From contig CAJKAR010000016.1 in assembly GCA_905197955.1 (NCBI GenBank), positions 27,571-91,570 on the forward strand: a DNA stretch of 64,000 nucleotides, read 5' to 3'. Below the pieces are notes generated by a model. It saw nothing but the letters and a program-made list of their open reading frames with translations. It was not told where the DNA came from and searched no databases. Positions 18,065-27,110 of the stretch are shown piece by piece; the stretch's first letter is position 1; the number at the start of each line of letters is the position of its first letter. This DNA is from an uncultured Lentisphaeria bacterium. GTDB taxonomy: Bacteria > Verrucomicrobiota > Lentisphaeria > Victivallales > UBA1829. The position numbers and the translations under genes are program-made.

Positions 18065-18816
18065 AAATCTCGATCATAACCGCGGTTTTCAACGGCGAAA
18101 AATTCATCCGGAAAACGGTGGAAAGCATTCTCTCCCAGAAGGGAGATTTCGAACTGGAATACATCGTCTGCGACGGACAATCCACCGATCATACTCTGGA
18201 AATTCTCAAAGAGTATCCGGAATGCCGAGTCATTTCCCGGAAGGATGGCGGACCTTTCAACGCCATCAATTACGGCATGAACCTTGCCACCGGCGACATC
18301 GGCGCATGGCTCAACGCCGATGATATCTACTATCCGGGAGCTCTTCAACAGGTTGTCACCCATTTCGAACGCCATCCGGAGTGCCGCTGGCTGTACGGGA
18401 ACTGCCCGGTCATCGACGAAAACGACAGGGAAATCCGAAAACCGATCACGCTTTACAAGGAGCTTCTCGGTTTTCTGTACAGCAAAAATATTCTTCTCTG
18501 CGAAAATTTCATCAATCAGCCCGCGACCTTCTGGCGCATGTCGCTGTGGAAGGAACTCGGAGGATTAAATTCCATCTACAAAGCGGCATGGGACTACGAA
18601 CTCTGGCTGAAAATGGCGGAAAAAGCTCCGGCAGACCATCTGCATCGGAATCTGGCGGCATTCCGCCGTCATGCGGAGTCCATCAGCGAAAATCATTTCG
18701 AACGCCAATTCAAAGAGGAACTGGCGATCGCGGCTCATTACGGGAACTCGCTCCATCGTCTGATTCACCGCTTCAACTGCTGGAAAATCATAACGATTTA
18801 CAAGCTGCTCTCATGA
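18061..18816 (+). CDS. GT2 family glycosyltransferase
   Basis: 251 aa. KISIITAVFNGEKFIRKTVESILSQ at the N-terminus, CDGQSTDHT, and a DXD-like site in AWLNADDIYYPGAL give a GT-A nucleotide-sugar transferase (WcaE/WcaA type). Cytoplasmic, it probably adds one sugar to the lipid-linked repeat unit. Translational coupling on both sides (ATGA overlaps). Confidence 0.88.
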   Translation: MKISIITAVFNGEKFIRKTVESILSQKGDFELEYIVCDGQSTDHTLEILKEYPECRVISRKDGGPFNAINYGMNLATGDIGAWLNADDIYYPGALQQVVTHFERHPECRWLYGNCPVIDENDREIRKPITLYKELLGFLYSKNILLCENFINQPATFWRMSLWKELGGLNSIYKAAWDYELWLKMAEKAPADHLHRNLAAFRRHAESISENHFERQFKEELAIAAHYGNSLHRLIHRFNCWKIITIYKLLS

Positions 18817-20105
18817 TGAACACCCATCTGAAAACGTTTCTCCACGGATCCCTGTTCTCCTTTATCGCGATGTTCATCGGAGGAGTGGTCAACTATCTGA
18901 CACGCCGATATCTGGCGCTGCATCTTTCCGAGTACAATTTCGGACTCTTTTACGGAATGTTCTCCTTTGTCTGCATCGCCGGCAGTTTTGCGGAATTCGG
19001 CCTGACCCAGTCGGGAACGGTCCTGTTTGCAGAGGCGGCTGCCGCGCAGAAGAAGAACGAGTTTCCGAAAATTTTTTCCGCGCTGATTGTTCTCCGTGCG
19101 ATTTTCTGCACCCTCATTTTCGCAGGACTTCTTCTCTTTCATGCGGAAATCCGGAAAGGTTTCGGCGGAGTTGCGTTTCCGACCTATCTGCTGATCTGTC
19201 TTCTGGTGCTGATCCAGATTCCGGAGGGGACATGCACCTCGTTCTGGAACGGAATGAAACTCTTCTCCGTCTCCTATGGATTATTCATCTGCAAAACCAT
19301 ACTCATTTTTCTTTGTGTCAGTCTGCTGACGCCGCTCTTAGCGCTTCCCGGAACGTGTACGGCATTTCTTGCAGGTCCGCTCACGGCGGCGCTGATCAGT
19401 CTGGGAATTCTCTGCATCCACTACAAGATCCGTCTGAATCTTCATATTGACAGATCCCTGTGGAAACGAGTGCTCTCCCTGAGTGGATTCGTCGCAATTT
19501 CCATCATGCTTCTGAACGTGATTTATCATATCGGAGCGGTTCTGCTGACCTTTATCAAAGGGGCTGAAAGCACCTCATATTACAACATCGGGCTCTCCTT
19601 CATGCAGATCATTCAGGTAACGATGGTTTTTCCGACCATCTTCCTGCCGATCGCCGTCCAGATGAACCGCGAAAAGAAATACGCATCCCTGAAAAAAGTT
19701 CTGTACATTTCCGTGTTTCTGACCCTTCTGGTCCTGCCGATAACCGCCCTGTTTTTCCATCTGACGTCCCCTGCACTCATCAATTTTCTTTTCTCGGAAA
19801 AATACGGGAGGGCGGCGCCGACGGTCACAGTCCTCTGTTCCGGGCTGCTGTTCTACACGCTCAGCAACTTTCTTTCCCAGATTCTCATCTCCATGAATCA
19901 GGAAAGATCAATGATGCTCAATACTCTTTTTACTGTAATTATCAATCTTCCGCTCAATATCATCCTTATCTCAGAACTGGATTACATTGGCGCGGCATTG
20001 GCATCTGCTCTTTCCTACGTTCTTCTCAGCACACTTCATACTGTTCTGCTTTACAGAACGATTCAAAGGCAGCTGAATCCGAGAAATGTTTCAGAAATCG
20101 GATAA
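18813..20105 (+). CDS. Polysaccharide flippase (Wzx/MATE-like, oligosaccharide flippase family)
   Basis: 430 aa from ATG 18813 (four-base overlap with the preceding stop); the open frame upstream of it is only shadow. Twelve or so membrane segments, FLHGSLFSFIAMFIGGVVNYLTRRYLALHLS at the N-terminus, FGLFYGMFSFVCIAGSFAEFGL and the C-terminal LNIILISELDYIGAALASALSY are typical. It would flip the undecaprenyl-linked unit to the periplasm. No Wzy polymerase is obvious in the window. Confidence 0.88.
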   Translation: MMNTHLKTFLHGSLFSFIAMFIGGVVNYLTRRYLALHLSEYNFGLFYGMFSFVCIAGSFAEFGLTQSGTVLFAEAAAAQKKNEFPKIFSALIVLRAIFCTLIFAGLLLFHAEIRKGFGGVAFPTYLLICLLVLIQIPEGTCTSFWNGMKLFSVSYGLFICKTILIFLCVSLLTPLLALPGTCTAFLAGPLTAALISLGILCIHYKIRLNLHIDRSLWKRVLSLSGFVAISIMLLNVIYHIGAVLLTFIKGAESTSYYNIGLSFMQIIQVTMVFPTIFLPIAVQMNREKKYASLKKVLYISVFLTLLVLPITALFFHLTSPALINFLFSEKYGRAAPTVTVLCSGLLFYTLSNFLSQILISMNQERSMMLNTLFTVIINLPLNIILISELDYIGAALASALSYVLLSTLHTVLLYRTIQRQLNPRNVSEIG

Positions 20106-20113
20106 ATTCTCAC

Positions 20114-20130
20114 AAGGGAAATCTTCCCTT
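20114..20130. terminator. Hairpin between the convergent polysaccharide arms
   Basis: AAGGGAA (20114-20120) and TTCCCTT (20124-20130), with a T-rich stretch following on the plus strand. It probably terminates the flippase transcript. Confidence 0.5.
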
Positions 20131-20133
20131 CCC

Positions 20134-21030
20134 TTATTTTTCAACGGCAGATTTTTTAAGCGGAAAAGGAGCAGATTCTAAAAGTTGCTGCTGCCGTTCC
20201 TCCACCAGACCATCCGGAGGCAGAGCGGATGAAGCATGAGTTGAGAAAAACATGGAAACGCCCTCGTTCCAGATATTCAAAAGCTCTTTCAGCAGAAACG
20301 GCTTATAGGGTTCAATTCCAACGGATAGAAAATAATCCGAAAACTTACTTCCATCTCCAGGAATATTCTCACTGTCAATCCTCAGGGCCGGGATGCCATA
20401 GGCATGAGAAATAATCAAACCATGAAGTGAGGTGGAAAAGATCATTTCGCAGGAACAGATCATCTCCGTAATATCTTCCACTGTCTGATTTTTTGTTTTC
20501 AAAGAAATCAAAAGAATCTCTTTTTCCCATCCTTTCAACGCCCGCTTCACAGATGCAAAATCATTGTTATGGGCGATCACCCCCATCTTATAGATTTTTT
20601 TCTTCCGCGCAGGGTATACCAGAGGCAGCAGCAAACCGGGATCGCCCATTTTTATATGATCGGTATTATAACCGCACGAAGCCAGTCGCTTCAAAGTCAA
20701 AGGCCCTCTGACAGCTCTGATGTCAACGGAAGGCACAATCTCATCCTTTGCAAAAGTGATCCCCGATCCCCATACGATGCAATTCTCTTTGGCCAAACCG
20801 ATGATCGAACCGACCGCAAAAATAATTTTGGACTTTTTAGAATAAGAAAAAACAAAATTATGGAATCCTTTTAAAAATAAAACATCACGAATACAAATCA
20901 TAATATCCAGGATCAGACGTTTCCATGAAAATGGAGTACAGGAAACAACCTTCTCTCCAGAAAGTTTACTAATCAAATAGGCGGAAAGTTCATCTCCATA
21001 ATTATTCTTGAAATAGAAAACTCTTATCAT
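20134..21030 (-). CDS. Polysaccharide pyruvyl transferase family protein
   Basis: 298 aa. FKNNYGDELSAYLISKLSGEKV at the N-terminus, GSGITFAKDEIVPSVDIRAVRGPLTLKRL, then GDPGLLLP and a C-terminal FSTSLHGLIISHAYGIPALRI are hallmarks of the CsaB/WcaK family, which adds pyruvyl ketals (or acts as a related GT-B transferase) on surface glycans. It is the last gene of the minus-strand arm, in an AT-richer patch. Confidence 0.88.
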   Translation of the reverse strand: MIRVFYFKNNYGDELSAYLISKLSGEKVVSCTPFSWKRLILDIMICIRDVLFLKGFHNFVFSYSKKSKIIFAVGSIIGLAKENCIVWGSGITFAKDEIVPSVDIRAVRGPLTLKRLASCGYNTDHIKMGDPGLLLPLVYPARKKKIYKMGVIAHNNDFASVKRALKGWEKEILLISLKTKNQTVEDITEMICSCEMIFSTSLHGLIISHAYGIPALRIDSENIPGDGSKFSDYFLSVGIEPYKPFLLKELLNIWNEGVSMFFSTHASSALPPDGLVEERQQQLLESAPFPLKKSAVEK

Positions 21031-21032
21031 TT

Positions 21033-21503
21033 TTAATTCTCTTTCTTTATCAGCACTTGAGAAATCTGTTTCCTGAAAAGATTTAATTTATGATCTGTAT
21101 AAGGCACCACATAATCGTAGTTCTTAAGCAAATCGACCGTTAAATCTTCGATGTTTTCAATATATGTTATCCCATACTTCTTTCTTAAAATTTCACAAGT
21201 TTCCAGCTGGTGATCATCAAAATGTTCCTGAAACTGCTTTTGGCGCGGCACCACAATAAACGGTTTATGCAACTGCATTAATTCGATCTGCACCCCCAGT
21301 CCTGCATGAGCAATGACCAGTCGAGCTCGAGAAAAAGATTCCAGTAAAGATGGAAAATAATCAAACACCCGGCAGTTTTTGACAGGTATATGGGTTTTTC
21401 CGGATTGAACAATGACCTCTTCCTCCATCTTGCCAGCCAGTTCATCCAGCTTTTTTAACAAACGGGGAAACGGTTCACATGTTCCCAGAGCAGCAAATAT
21501 CAT
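21033..21503 (-). CDS. PssE/Alg13-like glycosyltransferase subunit
   Basis: 156 aa, the length of the family. MIFAALGTCEPFPRLLKKLDEL resembles MIFVTVGT, and VIAHAGLGVQIELMQLHKPFIVVPRQ is the GT28 nucleotide-sugar-binding half. It forms a two-chain GT with the PssD/Alg14-like protein encoded directly upstream (TAATG overlap). Cytoplasmic face of the inner membrane. Confidence 0.88.
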   Translation of the reverse strand: MIFAALGTCEPFPRLLKKLDELAGKMEEEVIVQSGKTHIPVKNCRVFDYFPSLLESFSRARLVIAHAGLGVQIELMQLHKPFIVVPRQKQFQEHFDDHQLETCEILRKKYGITYIENIEDLTVDLLKNYDYVVPYTDHKLNLFRKQISQVLIKKEN

Positions 21504-21955
21504 TATAAGATTCCTCCAATGTATTCAGCTTTCTTGCCGTAGATAGACAGAGCTTCTTCCCACTGGACATAGAAATGATCCACCAGAGGATAACAGATTT
21601 TTGCCGACATAGTCTTCGTTCTGAAACGAGAAGCGGTCTCAACAAATATTGTTTTACGAAACAGCAGTTTTGCAGCGATTACTGCTGCAGTACCGCATTC
21701 TGCACCTGTCGTAACAACCCAGTCCGGACGAATCCACAGAATCAGCCAGAAGACCTTGAAAAACGCGGCAATCAGGGTCAAAAAAGAATGATTGATATGA
21801 TGATACCCGTAATGTTTGCAGGAAAGGACAGACAATCGCGGCCCATATTCTGAAAAGACATATAAATCTATCTCTGGGAAATCCTTGAACAAAGCCAATC
21901 CTTCTGTCAGATGCCCGCCATCGCTGGCCGCCAGAAACAGCTTAACTTTTCTCAT
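21503..21955 (-). CDS. PssD/Alg14-like glycosyltransferase membrane subunit
   Basis: 150 aa. FLAASDGGHLTEGLALF (usually SxGGHL), VVTTGAECGTAAVIAAKLL and FVETASRFRTKTMSAKICYPLVDHFYVQW are the Alg14 landmarks. One membrane segment (~55-75) docks the catalytic PssE-like partner. The start overlaps the GT32-like stop by four bases. Confidence 0.88.
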   Translation of the reverse strand: MRKVKLFLAASDGGHLTEGLALFKDFPEIDLYVFSEYGPRLSVLSCKHYGYHHINHSFLTLIAAFFKVFWLILWIRPDWVVTTGAECGTAAVIAAKLLFRKTIFVETASRFRTKTMSAKICYPLVDHFYVQWEEALSIYGKKAEYIGGIL

Positions 21956-22722
21956 TTATCCTTTTCATCCTTACGATATGGCCATTTCCAGAGATGATAC
22001 CAGAAACGGTTATGATTCTCTTTTCCTATCAAAAGGAGCATAACAAGATGCACAAACATCGCGATTTTAAAAAGAATCCCTTTTTTCAGCCATCCCGAGG
22101 AAAAATTATGCACACAAACTGTTTCAGGAGTCAGTTCGATCTTATCCGTATATAAACTTTTCGGGGAAAAATAGGCGCAGGGATACAACATGACATCCGG
22201 CAGCGGCACAATCTTTCCGGTATCCATAATAACAGTTCCTGTTCTTTTTTCCAAGACATCTTTGATCAGAAGAGGCACAGGAGCACATTTCAAAGAACCA
22301 TCCGGTTTCCGAAACGAACGTTTATCATACCAGTCCAGACAATCCTTGATCCACAAACATCCCGGTTCACATCCTATCACGGCAGCTTCCGGAACGCCAC
22401 AATATTCGAATCCGATAAATGAGGGATATTTCAAGAACTCATCAAATTTTTTCATCACCCTCACGTCAGAGTCCAGATAAATTCCTCCAAAGTGATAGAG
22501 AGCATAAAATCGAATATAATCTGCGGCAAAAGCATACTTTCTCTCCTCTACAGCCTCTTTCACCCATAAGACAGAATTCACATCAAAAGCTGCGGCATCC
22601 CACAAACGGAATTCATAATCCGGCAGCAACTGTTTCCATTCATCAATATAACGTTGAATATTTTCTGGAAGTGGTGAACCGCTCAACCAACAATAATGGA
22701 TTCGTTTAGGAATCATCTTCAA
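21952..22722 (-). CDS. GT32-like glycosyltransferase (capsular polysaccharide synthesis, DXD)
   Basis: 256 aa. IPKRIHYCWLSGSPLPENIQRYIDEW, YAFAADYIRFYALYHFGGIYLDSDVRV (the DXD metal site) and the C-terminal VCVHNFSSGWL match the OCH1/TcdA-like GT32 family common in capsule loci. The gene is AT-rich compared with the epimerase before it. Confidence 0.88.
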   Translation of the reverse strand: MKMIPKRIHYCWLSGSPLPENIQRYIDEWKQLLPDYEFRLWDAAAFDVNSVLWVKEAVEERKYAFAADYIRFYALYHFGGIYLDSDVRVMKKFDEFLKYPSFIGFEYCGVPEAAVIGCEPGCLWIKDCLDWYDKRSFRKPDGSLKCAPVPLLIKDVLEKRTGTVIMDTGKIVPLPDVMLYPCAYFSPKSLYTDKIELTPETVCVHNFSSGWLKKGILFKIAMFVHLVMLLLIGKENHNRFWYHLWKWPYRKDEKDK

Positions 22723-22890
22723 ATACTGCTTAACCGTTTTTCTTGAATACTGTAAACTGCTTTTCCTTTTTCCTTGAAAGAAAAAAGAAACTCCATCTTA
22801 TACCATACAGGAAAAAGAGAAAATGTCAAATACAAGCAGTTGTTTTCCAGATGAGCAATTTCCTGGATCGAATCCTGCTGAAAAAAGACA

Positions 22891-23844
22891 TCACAGTTTT
22901 TGCCGATCCATCCACTCCAGCGTGAGTCTGACCCCTTCCCGACGGGTATAGGGCAGTTCCGGGACCATCCTGCGGGTGTTCTCCATGTCAATGATATTAT
23001 CGGTGGTCATATTCTTCAGACGAAAAGTCGTCAGAGGAAACGCTATTCCGAACAGCTTCAGAAAATCGCCGGCCCAGCCTCCGCAGCGCAGAAGCCAATA
23101 GGGAATCTTCCGGATCTTATCGTGCCGCTCCGATGCAATTTCATTTGCCCAGATCTCCAGATTGGTCGGCTCATAATCTCCCAGATAAAAAATTTTCCGA
23201 TTTTCTTCCGGAGTCGGCATAAAAAGAATTCGTTCGATCTGATACACCGCATTGCCGATGAATCCGTATGTGGCAGTACTGCTGCGGTTGCCGATGTGAA
23301 AATAGCGCCGGTTCCGAATCACCGTAAAAAAATTCCGATAAGGAACATTGAAATACGGCCCCCAGATGGAAGTCGGACGAAGAATCGCCCAGTCGCACGG
23401 CGGACGGTTTGCCCAGACCAGACGTTCCGTTTCCACCTTGCTTTTCCCATACATCGTCGTCGGAGCATAATCAAACGGATACTTCGGCTGATACCCGATA
23501 TGGCACACCAACATGGATGAGGTAATCAGAACTTTTTTCAAGGAAGGCAGTTCCGGCAGCACCTTCAGCAGATTCAGCACGCCAGATGTATTGGCGGAAT
23601 AATCCTCCAGCGATTTCCCGTCGAGATCGGTCCTGGCAGCAAGATGAACGATATATTCCGGATCAAACGTCTTCACTGTTCCGGATAAGGAGTCTGCATC
23701 GGTAATATCCACCTTCTTCCATTTCATCGGAACGGAAGGAGCGTTTCTGTCCAGACTCAGGACCTCATGTCCCTTTTCCGTTAAAAAAAGGACCAGATTC
23801 ATTCCAATAAATCCGGATCCGCCAGTAACCAGTATTTTGCTCAA
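22891..23844 (-). CDS. NAD-dependent epimerase/dehydratase (extended SDR)
   Basis: 317 aa. ILVTGGSGFIGMNLV is the Rossmann GxxGxxG, LAARTDL follows, and TTMYGKSKVETE has the catalytic YxxxK. It acts on a nucleotide sugar (UDP- or GDP-linked), the substrate not being deducible. The 168 bp between it and the GT32-like gene contain no convincing gene. It heads the minus-strand arm. Confidence 0.88.
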   Translation of the reverse strand: MSKILVTGGSGFIGMNLVLFLTEKGHEVLSLDRNAPSVPMKWKKVDITDADSLSGTVKTFDPEYIVHLAARTDLDGKSLEDYSANTSGVLNLLKVLPELPSLKKVLITSSMLVCHIGYQPKYPFDYAPTTMYGKSKVETERLVWANRPPCDWAILRPTSIWGPYFNVPYRNFFTVIRNRRYFHIGNRSSTATYGFIGNAVYQIERILFMPTPEENRKIFYLGDYEPTNLEIWANEIASERHDKIRKIPYWLLRCGGWAGDFLKLFGIAFPLTTFRLKNMTTDNIIDMENTRRMVPELPYTRREGVRLTLEWMDRQKL

Positions 23845-24135
23845 ACGTCGATCTCCCTGCTCAAATTCTGTCGTCCTCCGCCGGAGGAGTTGTGCGGCAT
23901 TTCCTGAAAATCAATCCTCATCCGGCAAGTCCGGAGTTTCAGGATGTTCCTGTCGGAAACACATCTGTTTTCCAAAATTCATTTTTTACTATAAACGAGA
24001 TTTCAGTGATTGCAAATCAAGGGAGATCGGATCAGGAGAAAAAAGACACCGGAAAAGGATGCGGTTTCCCCGATGATTCCTCCGATTCAGGAAGGTCGGA
24101 AAGAGAGGATTCTCTTAAAATTGTCGATGGAGAAA
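23845..24135. other. Intergenic region upstream of the epimerase and rnpB, no gene seen
   Basis: About 290 bp with short open frames lacking ribosome sites or family features. It must hold the epimerase promoter on the minus strand; I see no unambiguous boxes. Confidence 0.4.
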
Positions 24136-24164
24136 TTGGATTTCCGGAAGATTGGGTGTATATT
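24136..24164 (+). promoter_or_regulatory. Promoter of rnpB
   Basis: TTGGAT (24136-24141), 17 bp and TATATT (24159-24164), placing the start ~24172-24174, exactly where the P1 helix of RNase P RNA begins. Confidence 0.8.
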
Positions 24165-24173
24165 GTAAAGTTT

Positions 24174-24514
24174 GAGAGATGCCGGCGGCGGTCGCCTCGT
24201 AAAAACGGGGAGGAAAGTCCGGACTCCGCAGGGCGGGGAGTCCTCGGTTAAGGAGGATGCCGCGGACCATATTCCGCGGAAAGGATAGCGCAACAGAAAA
24301 CATACCGCCGGAGCAATCCGGCAAGGGTGAAAAGGCGGGGTAAGAGCCCGCCGCGGAGTGGAGCAATCCCTCCGGCAGTGCAAGCCCCTCCCGGAGCAAG
24401 GCCAAATAGGGAATGAGTCGCTGCCCGCGACGCTTGAATTCCGGGTTCTGGCCGCATAGACAGATGATCGCCCCCCGATAAGGGTGACAGAATCCGGCTT
24501 ATGCCGCATCTCTC
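24174..24514 (+). ncRNA. rnpB: RNase P RNA, bacterial class A
   Basis: Catalytic RNA that matures tRNA 5' ends. P1 is formed by GAGAGATGC at 24174 and GCATCTCTC at 24506-24514. Conserved core strings are present: GAGGAAAGTCCGGACTCC (24220 region), GCAACAGAAA, GGTAAGAGCCCGCCG, AGATGATCGCC and ACAGAATCCGGCTTAT. Length ~341 nt is normal. A T run (24517-24520) follows. Open frames on both strands here are shadows of this RNA. Confidence 0.97.
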
Positions 24515-24557
24515 TCTTTTATTTGCTTGTTTGAGAAACAGAATCTGGAGTCTGAAT

Positions 24558-25091
24558 ATGAGTGATTTGAGCGAGCGGATCGCAAACCGGGTGGTCAGCA
24601 TCCCCGATTATCCACAGAAAGGCGTGATCTTCCGGGACATCATGCCGATCGCCGCCGACGCGGAACTGTTCAACGATATCATCACAGAACTGGCGAATCG
24701 CCACAATAACGATGTCGTTGACCGGGTGGTCGCAATCGAATCCCGGGGATTTGTTTTCGGCGGAGCGCTCGCTCATCGCCTGAAATGCGGCTTCACTCCC
24801 ATCCGCAAAGCGGGAAAACTGCCGCGCGAAACCATTCGCGAAACCTATCAGCTCGAATACGGCGAAGGAATCATTGAACTCCAGAAAGATTCTCTTGCTC
24901 CGGGAACCAGGGTGATTCTGGTGGATGATCTGCTGGCAACGGGCGGAACCGTAAATGCGGCAATCCGTCTGATCAACCGTCTCGGGGCGGAGGTGGTGGC
25001 GGCAGACTTCGTCATTGAACTTGGCTTCCTCTCTCCGCGCGCCAACATCAGAGGATGTTCCCGCATTCATTCGCTGTTAACCTATCATTGA
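24558..25091 (+). CDS. apt: Adenine phosphoribosyltransferase
   Basis: 177 aa from ATG 24558, the usual length; earlier in-frame Met codons lie within the end of rnpB. It salvages adenine with PRPP to AMP. SIPDYPQKGVIFRDIMPI, VAIESRGFVFGGALA, IRKAGKLP and the PRPP loop VILVDDLLATGGT are diagnostic; FELG-like VIELGFL closes the fold. Starts 44 bp after rnpB. Confidence 0.95.
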   Translation: MSDLSERIANRVVSIPDYPQKGVIFRDIMPIAADAELFNDIITELANRHNNDVVDRVVAIESRGFVFGGALAHRLKCGFTPIRKAGKLPRETIRETYQLEYGEGIIELQKDSLAPGTRVILVDDLLATGGTVNAAIRLINRLGAEVVAADFVIELGFLSPRANIRGCSRIHSLLTYH

Positions 25092-25115
25092 TTCGATATT
25101 TATGGAGATGAAAAA

Positions 25116-25913
25116 ATGAAATATGCGATCCTCAGCGACATACATGGAAATCTGGAGGCGCTGGATGTCTCGCTGGAAGTCTGCAAACAGGAAAAAGTGG
25201 ATTCCTACGTCTGTCTGGGCGACATTGTCGGCTACAATGCCAATCCCAAAGAGTGCCTTGAAATTGTACGCGCTCTTCCCGGCCTGGCCGTCGTAAAGGG
25301 CAATCACGATGAATACGTCTCCAACAACGACGAAGTCATGGAAGGATTCAATCCTCACGCAAAGGCGGCCGTTCTCTGGACCAAGGCCCAGCTCACCGAT
25401 GAAGACCGGAAATGGCTCGCCGATCTCCCCATGCGCCTCACCATCAAAGGCGCCAACATGACGATCGTTCACGCAACACTCGACGGACCCGATGCCTGGG
25501 GGTATATCTTCGACACCCATCACGCCGCAGACAACTTCTCCTATCAGTTCACCCAGCTCTGCTTCTGCGGTCACTCCCACGTTCCCGTCGCGTTCAGCAA
25601 GCGCCCGATCGCCCTCCGTGTCAACCGCACTATCGAGGACATTCCCGAATGGACCTCCGACGGCGATACCGATTTCTCCATTGCCGATGCCATCTCCATC
25701 ACCATAGAACAGGGTGTCAAATATCTGATGAACGTCGGAAGCATCGGCCAGCCGCGCAATCACGATCCGCGCGCCTCCTTCTGCATCTACGACACCGATA
25801 AAAAACAGGTGATCCGCTACCGGATCCCCTACAATATCGCTCTCACGCAGCAGAAGATCCGGGCGGCAAACCTGCCGGAGCGCCTCGCAGCAAGACTGGC
25901 CCGCGGCGTCTGA
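25116..25913 (+). CDS. Calcineurin-like metallophosphoesterase (YfcE/MJ0936-like)
   Basis: 265 aa. Metal-site motifs in order: YAILSDIHGNLEAL (D-x-H), CLGDIVGYN (GD), VKGNHDEYV (GNHD), IVHATLDGP and FCGHSHVPV (GHxH). Such enzymes hydrolyse phosphodiesters or phosphomonoesters; the substrate is unknown. It sits 24 bp after apt, suggesting a nucleotide link, but this is weak. Confidence 0.9.
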   Translation: MKYAILSDIHGNLEALDVSLEVCKQEKVDSYVCLGDIVGYNANPKECLEIVRALPGLAVVKGNHDEYVSNNDEVMEGFNPHAKAAVLWTKAQLTDEDRKWLADLPMRLTIKGANMTIVHATLDGPDAWGYIFDTHHAADNFSYQFTQLCFCGHSHVPVAFSKRPIALRVNRTIEDIPEWTSDGDTDFSIADAISITIEQGVKYLMNVGSIGQPRNHDPRASFCIYDTDKKQVIRYRIPYNIALTQQKIRAANLPERLAARLARGV

Positions 25914-25940
25914 TTCAGAAATTTTCTCCGGAGAAATCCC

Positions 25941-26966
25941 ATGAAGCGTTTTCTGATCGTCAAACCAAGCAGTCTCGGCGATATCATCCACGCATTCCCT
26001 GCCGTCTCAATGCTCGCGGCTAAATATCCGGATGCTCAGATCGACTGGCTTGCAGTTCCGGCCTTTGCGCCGGTGGTCAAATATCATCCGGCGGTGGATC
26101 ATGTGATTCTTTTCCACAGAAAGGAGATGGGGCGCGTCAGCAAGTTTCCGGGAGCTTTTCTTTCGCTCTTCTCCGACATCCGGAAAAACAGATACGATGC
26201 CGTCATTGATCTTCAGGGTCTTCTGCGCAGCGCCCTGATTGCCCGCATGGCAAAAGCCAAAACCGTCGCAGGCCCCGCCGAAACCAGAGAGACCCTTTCC
26301 AAAGTCTTCTACAAGTACAAAATGGATTCCGGAGATTCCTGCCGGCATGCGGTCTGCAAAAACATGTCCATGATGGCGGAATTCCTGAACGAGCCCCTCC
26401 CCGAACGGGTCGTCTTCGAAATGCCGGAAAATGCGGCGGCGGCCAAAAAAGCAACAGCCCTCCTTTGCAGTTTCGCCAAGGAAAAACTGATCGCTCTTGC
26501 TCCGGGCGCCCGCTGGGAGTCCAAACAGTGGCCGCCGGAATTCTTCGCGGAATGCGTCAATCTTTTCGCTCAGAAGCACCCGGACTGGTATTTCGTCATT
26601 CTCGGCTCGCCGAACGAAAAACAGCAGGGAGAAATCCTGAAACGAATGCTGAAAACTCCGGCGCTGAACCTGATCGGACTGACTGGAATTCCGGAACTGG
26701 TGGAATGCATCCGCAAGTCGCGTCTTCTTCTCTGCAACGACAGCGGTCCCATGCATATTGCCGCCGGAGTGGGAACGCCGGTAACCGCCATGTTCGGTCC
26801 GACAGATCCGGTCCTGACAGGCCCCTTCTCCGATCAGGCGGAAGTGCTGACTCCCTCGCTGGACTGCTGCCGCTGTTTCAAACGGACTTGCGACTCCTGC
26901 CGCTGTCATAAGGAGATCTCTCCGGCAAAAGTGGTCGAATCCATGGAAAAACTCTTGAGATTCTGA
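25941..26966 (+). CDS. Glycosyltransferase family 9, heptosyltransferase-like
   Basis: 341 aa, GT-B. FLIVKPSSLGDIIHAFPAVSML at the N-terminus and LLCNDSGPMHIAAGVGTPVTAMFGPTDP for the nucleotide-sugar site mark ADP-heptose:LPS heptosyltransferases, closest in form to WaaC. A Cys-rich end (CCRCFKRTCDSCRCH) is common in this family. It implies LPS-type inner core and a Gram-negative envelope. Confidence 0.9.
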   Translation: MKRFLIVKPSSLGDIIHAFPAVSMLAAKYPDAQIDWLAVPAFAPVVKYHPAVDHVILFHRKEMGRVSKFPGAFLSLFSDIRKNRYDAVIDLQGLLRSALIARMAKAKTVAGPAETRETLSKVFYKYKMDSGDSCRHAVCKNMSMMAEFLNEPLPERVVFEMPENAAAAKKATALLCSFAKEKLIALAPGARWESKQWPPEFFAECVNLFAQKHPDWYFVILGSPNEKQQGEILKRMLKTPALNLIGLTGIPELVECIRKSRLLLCNDSGPMHIAAGVGTPVTAMFGPTDPVLTGPFSDQAEVLTPSLDCCRCFKRTCDSCRCHKEISPAKVVESMEKLLRF

Positions 26967-26987
26967 TGTTTTCCGCTGGAAAACATC
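26965..26987 (+). terminator. Perfect 10-bp hairpin at the end of the GT9 gene
   Basis: GATGTTTTCC (26965-26974) and GGAAAACATC (26978-26987) with a GCT loop, overlapping the stop. No long T run follows, so it may protect the 3' end or terminate weakly. Confidence 0.5.
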
Positions 26988-27110
26988 GGTTTGTGAAGTA
27001 TTATAAGAAACGGGCACGACGGGAAGAAAAGGGATCGCCCGCCGGAGCTGGAACTCTCGAATGAAAATTCGGTTCCTCAACAGAATCGGTACCAGGTAAG
27101 GAAAAAAAGT

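Noticed and set aside
22719..22991. 90-codon frame on the minus strand overlapping the epimerase 3' end
   Set aside because: No ribosome site, overlaps a clear gene in another frame, low-complexity product.
24087..24509. Open frames on both strands across 24.1-24.5 kb
   Set aside because: They fall within RNase P RNA, which explains all conserved sequence here.
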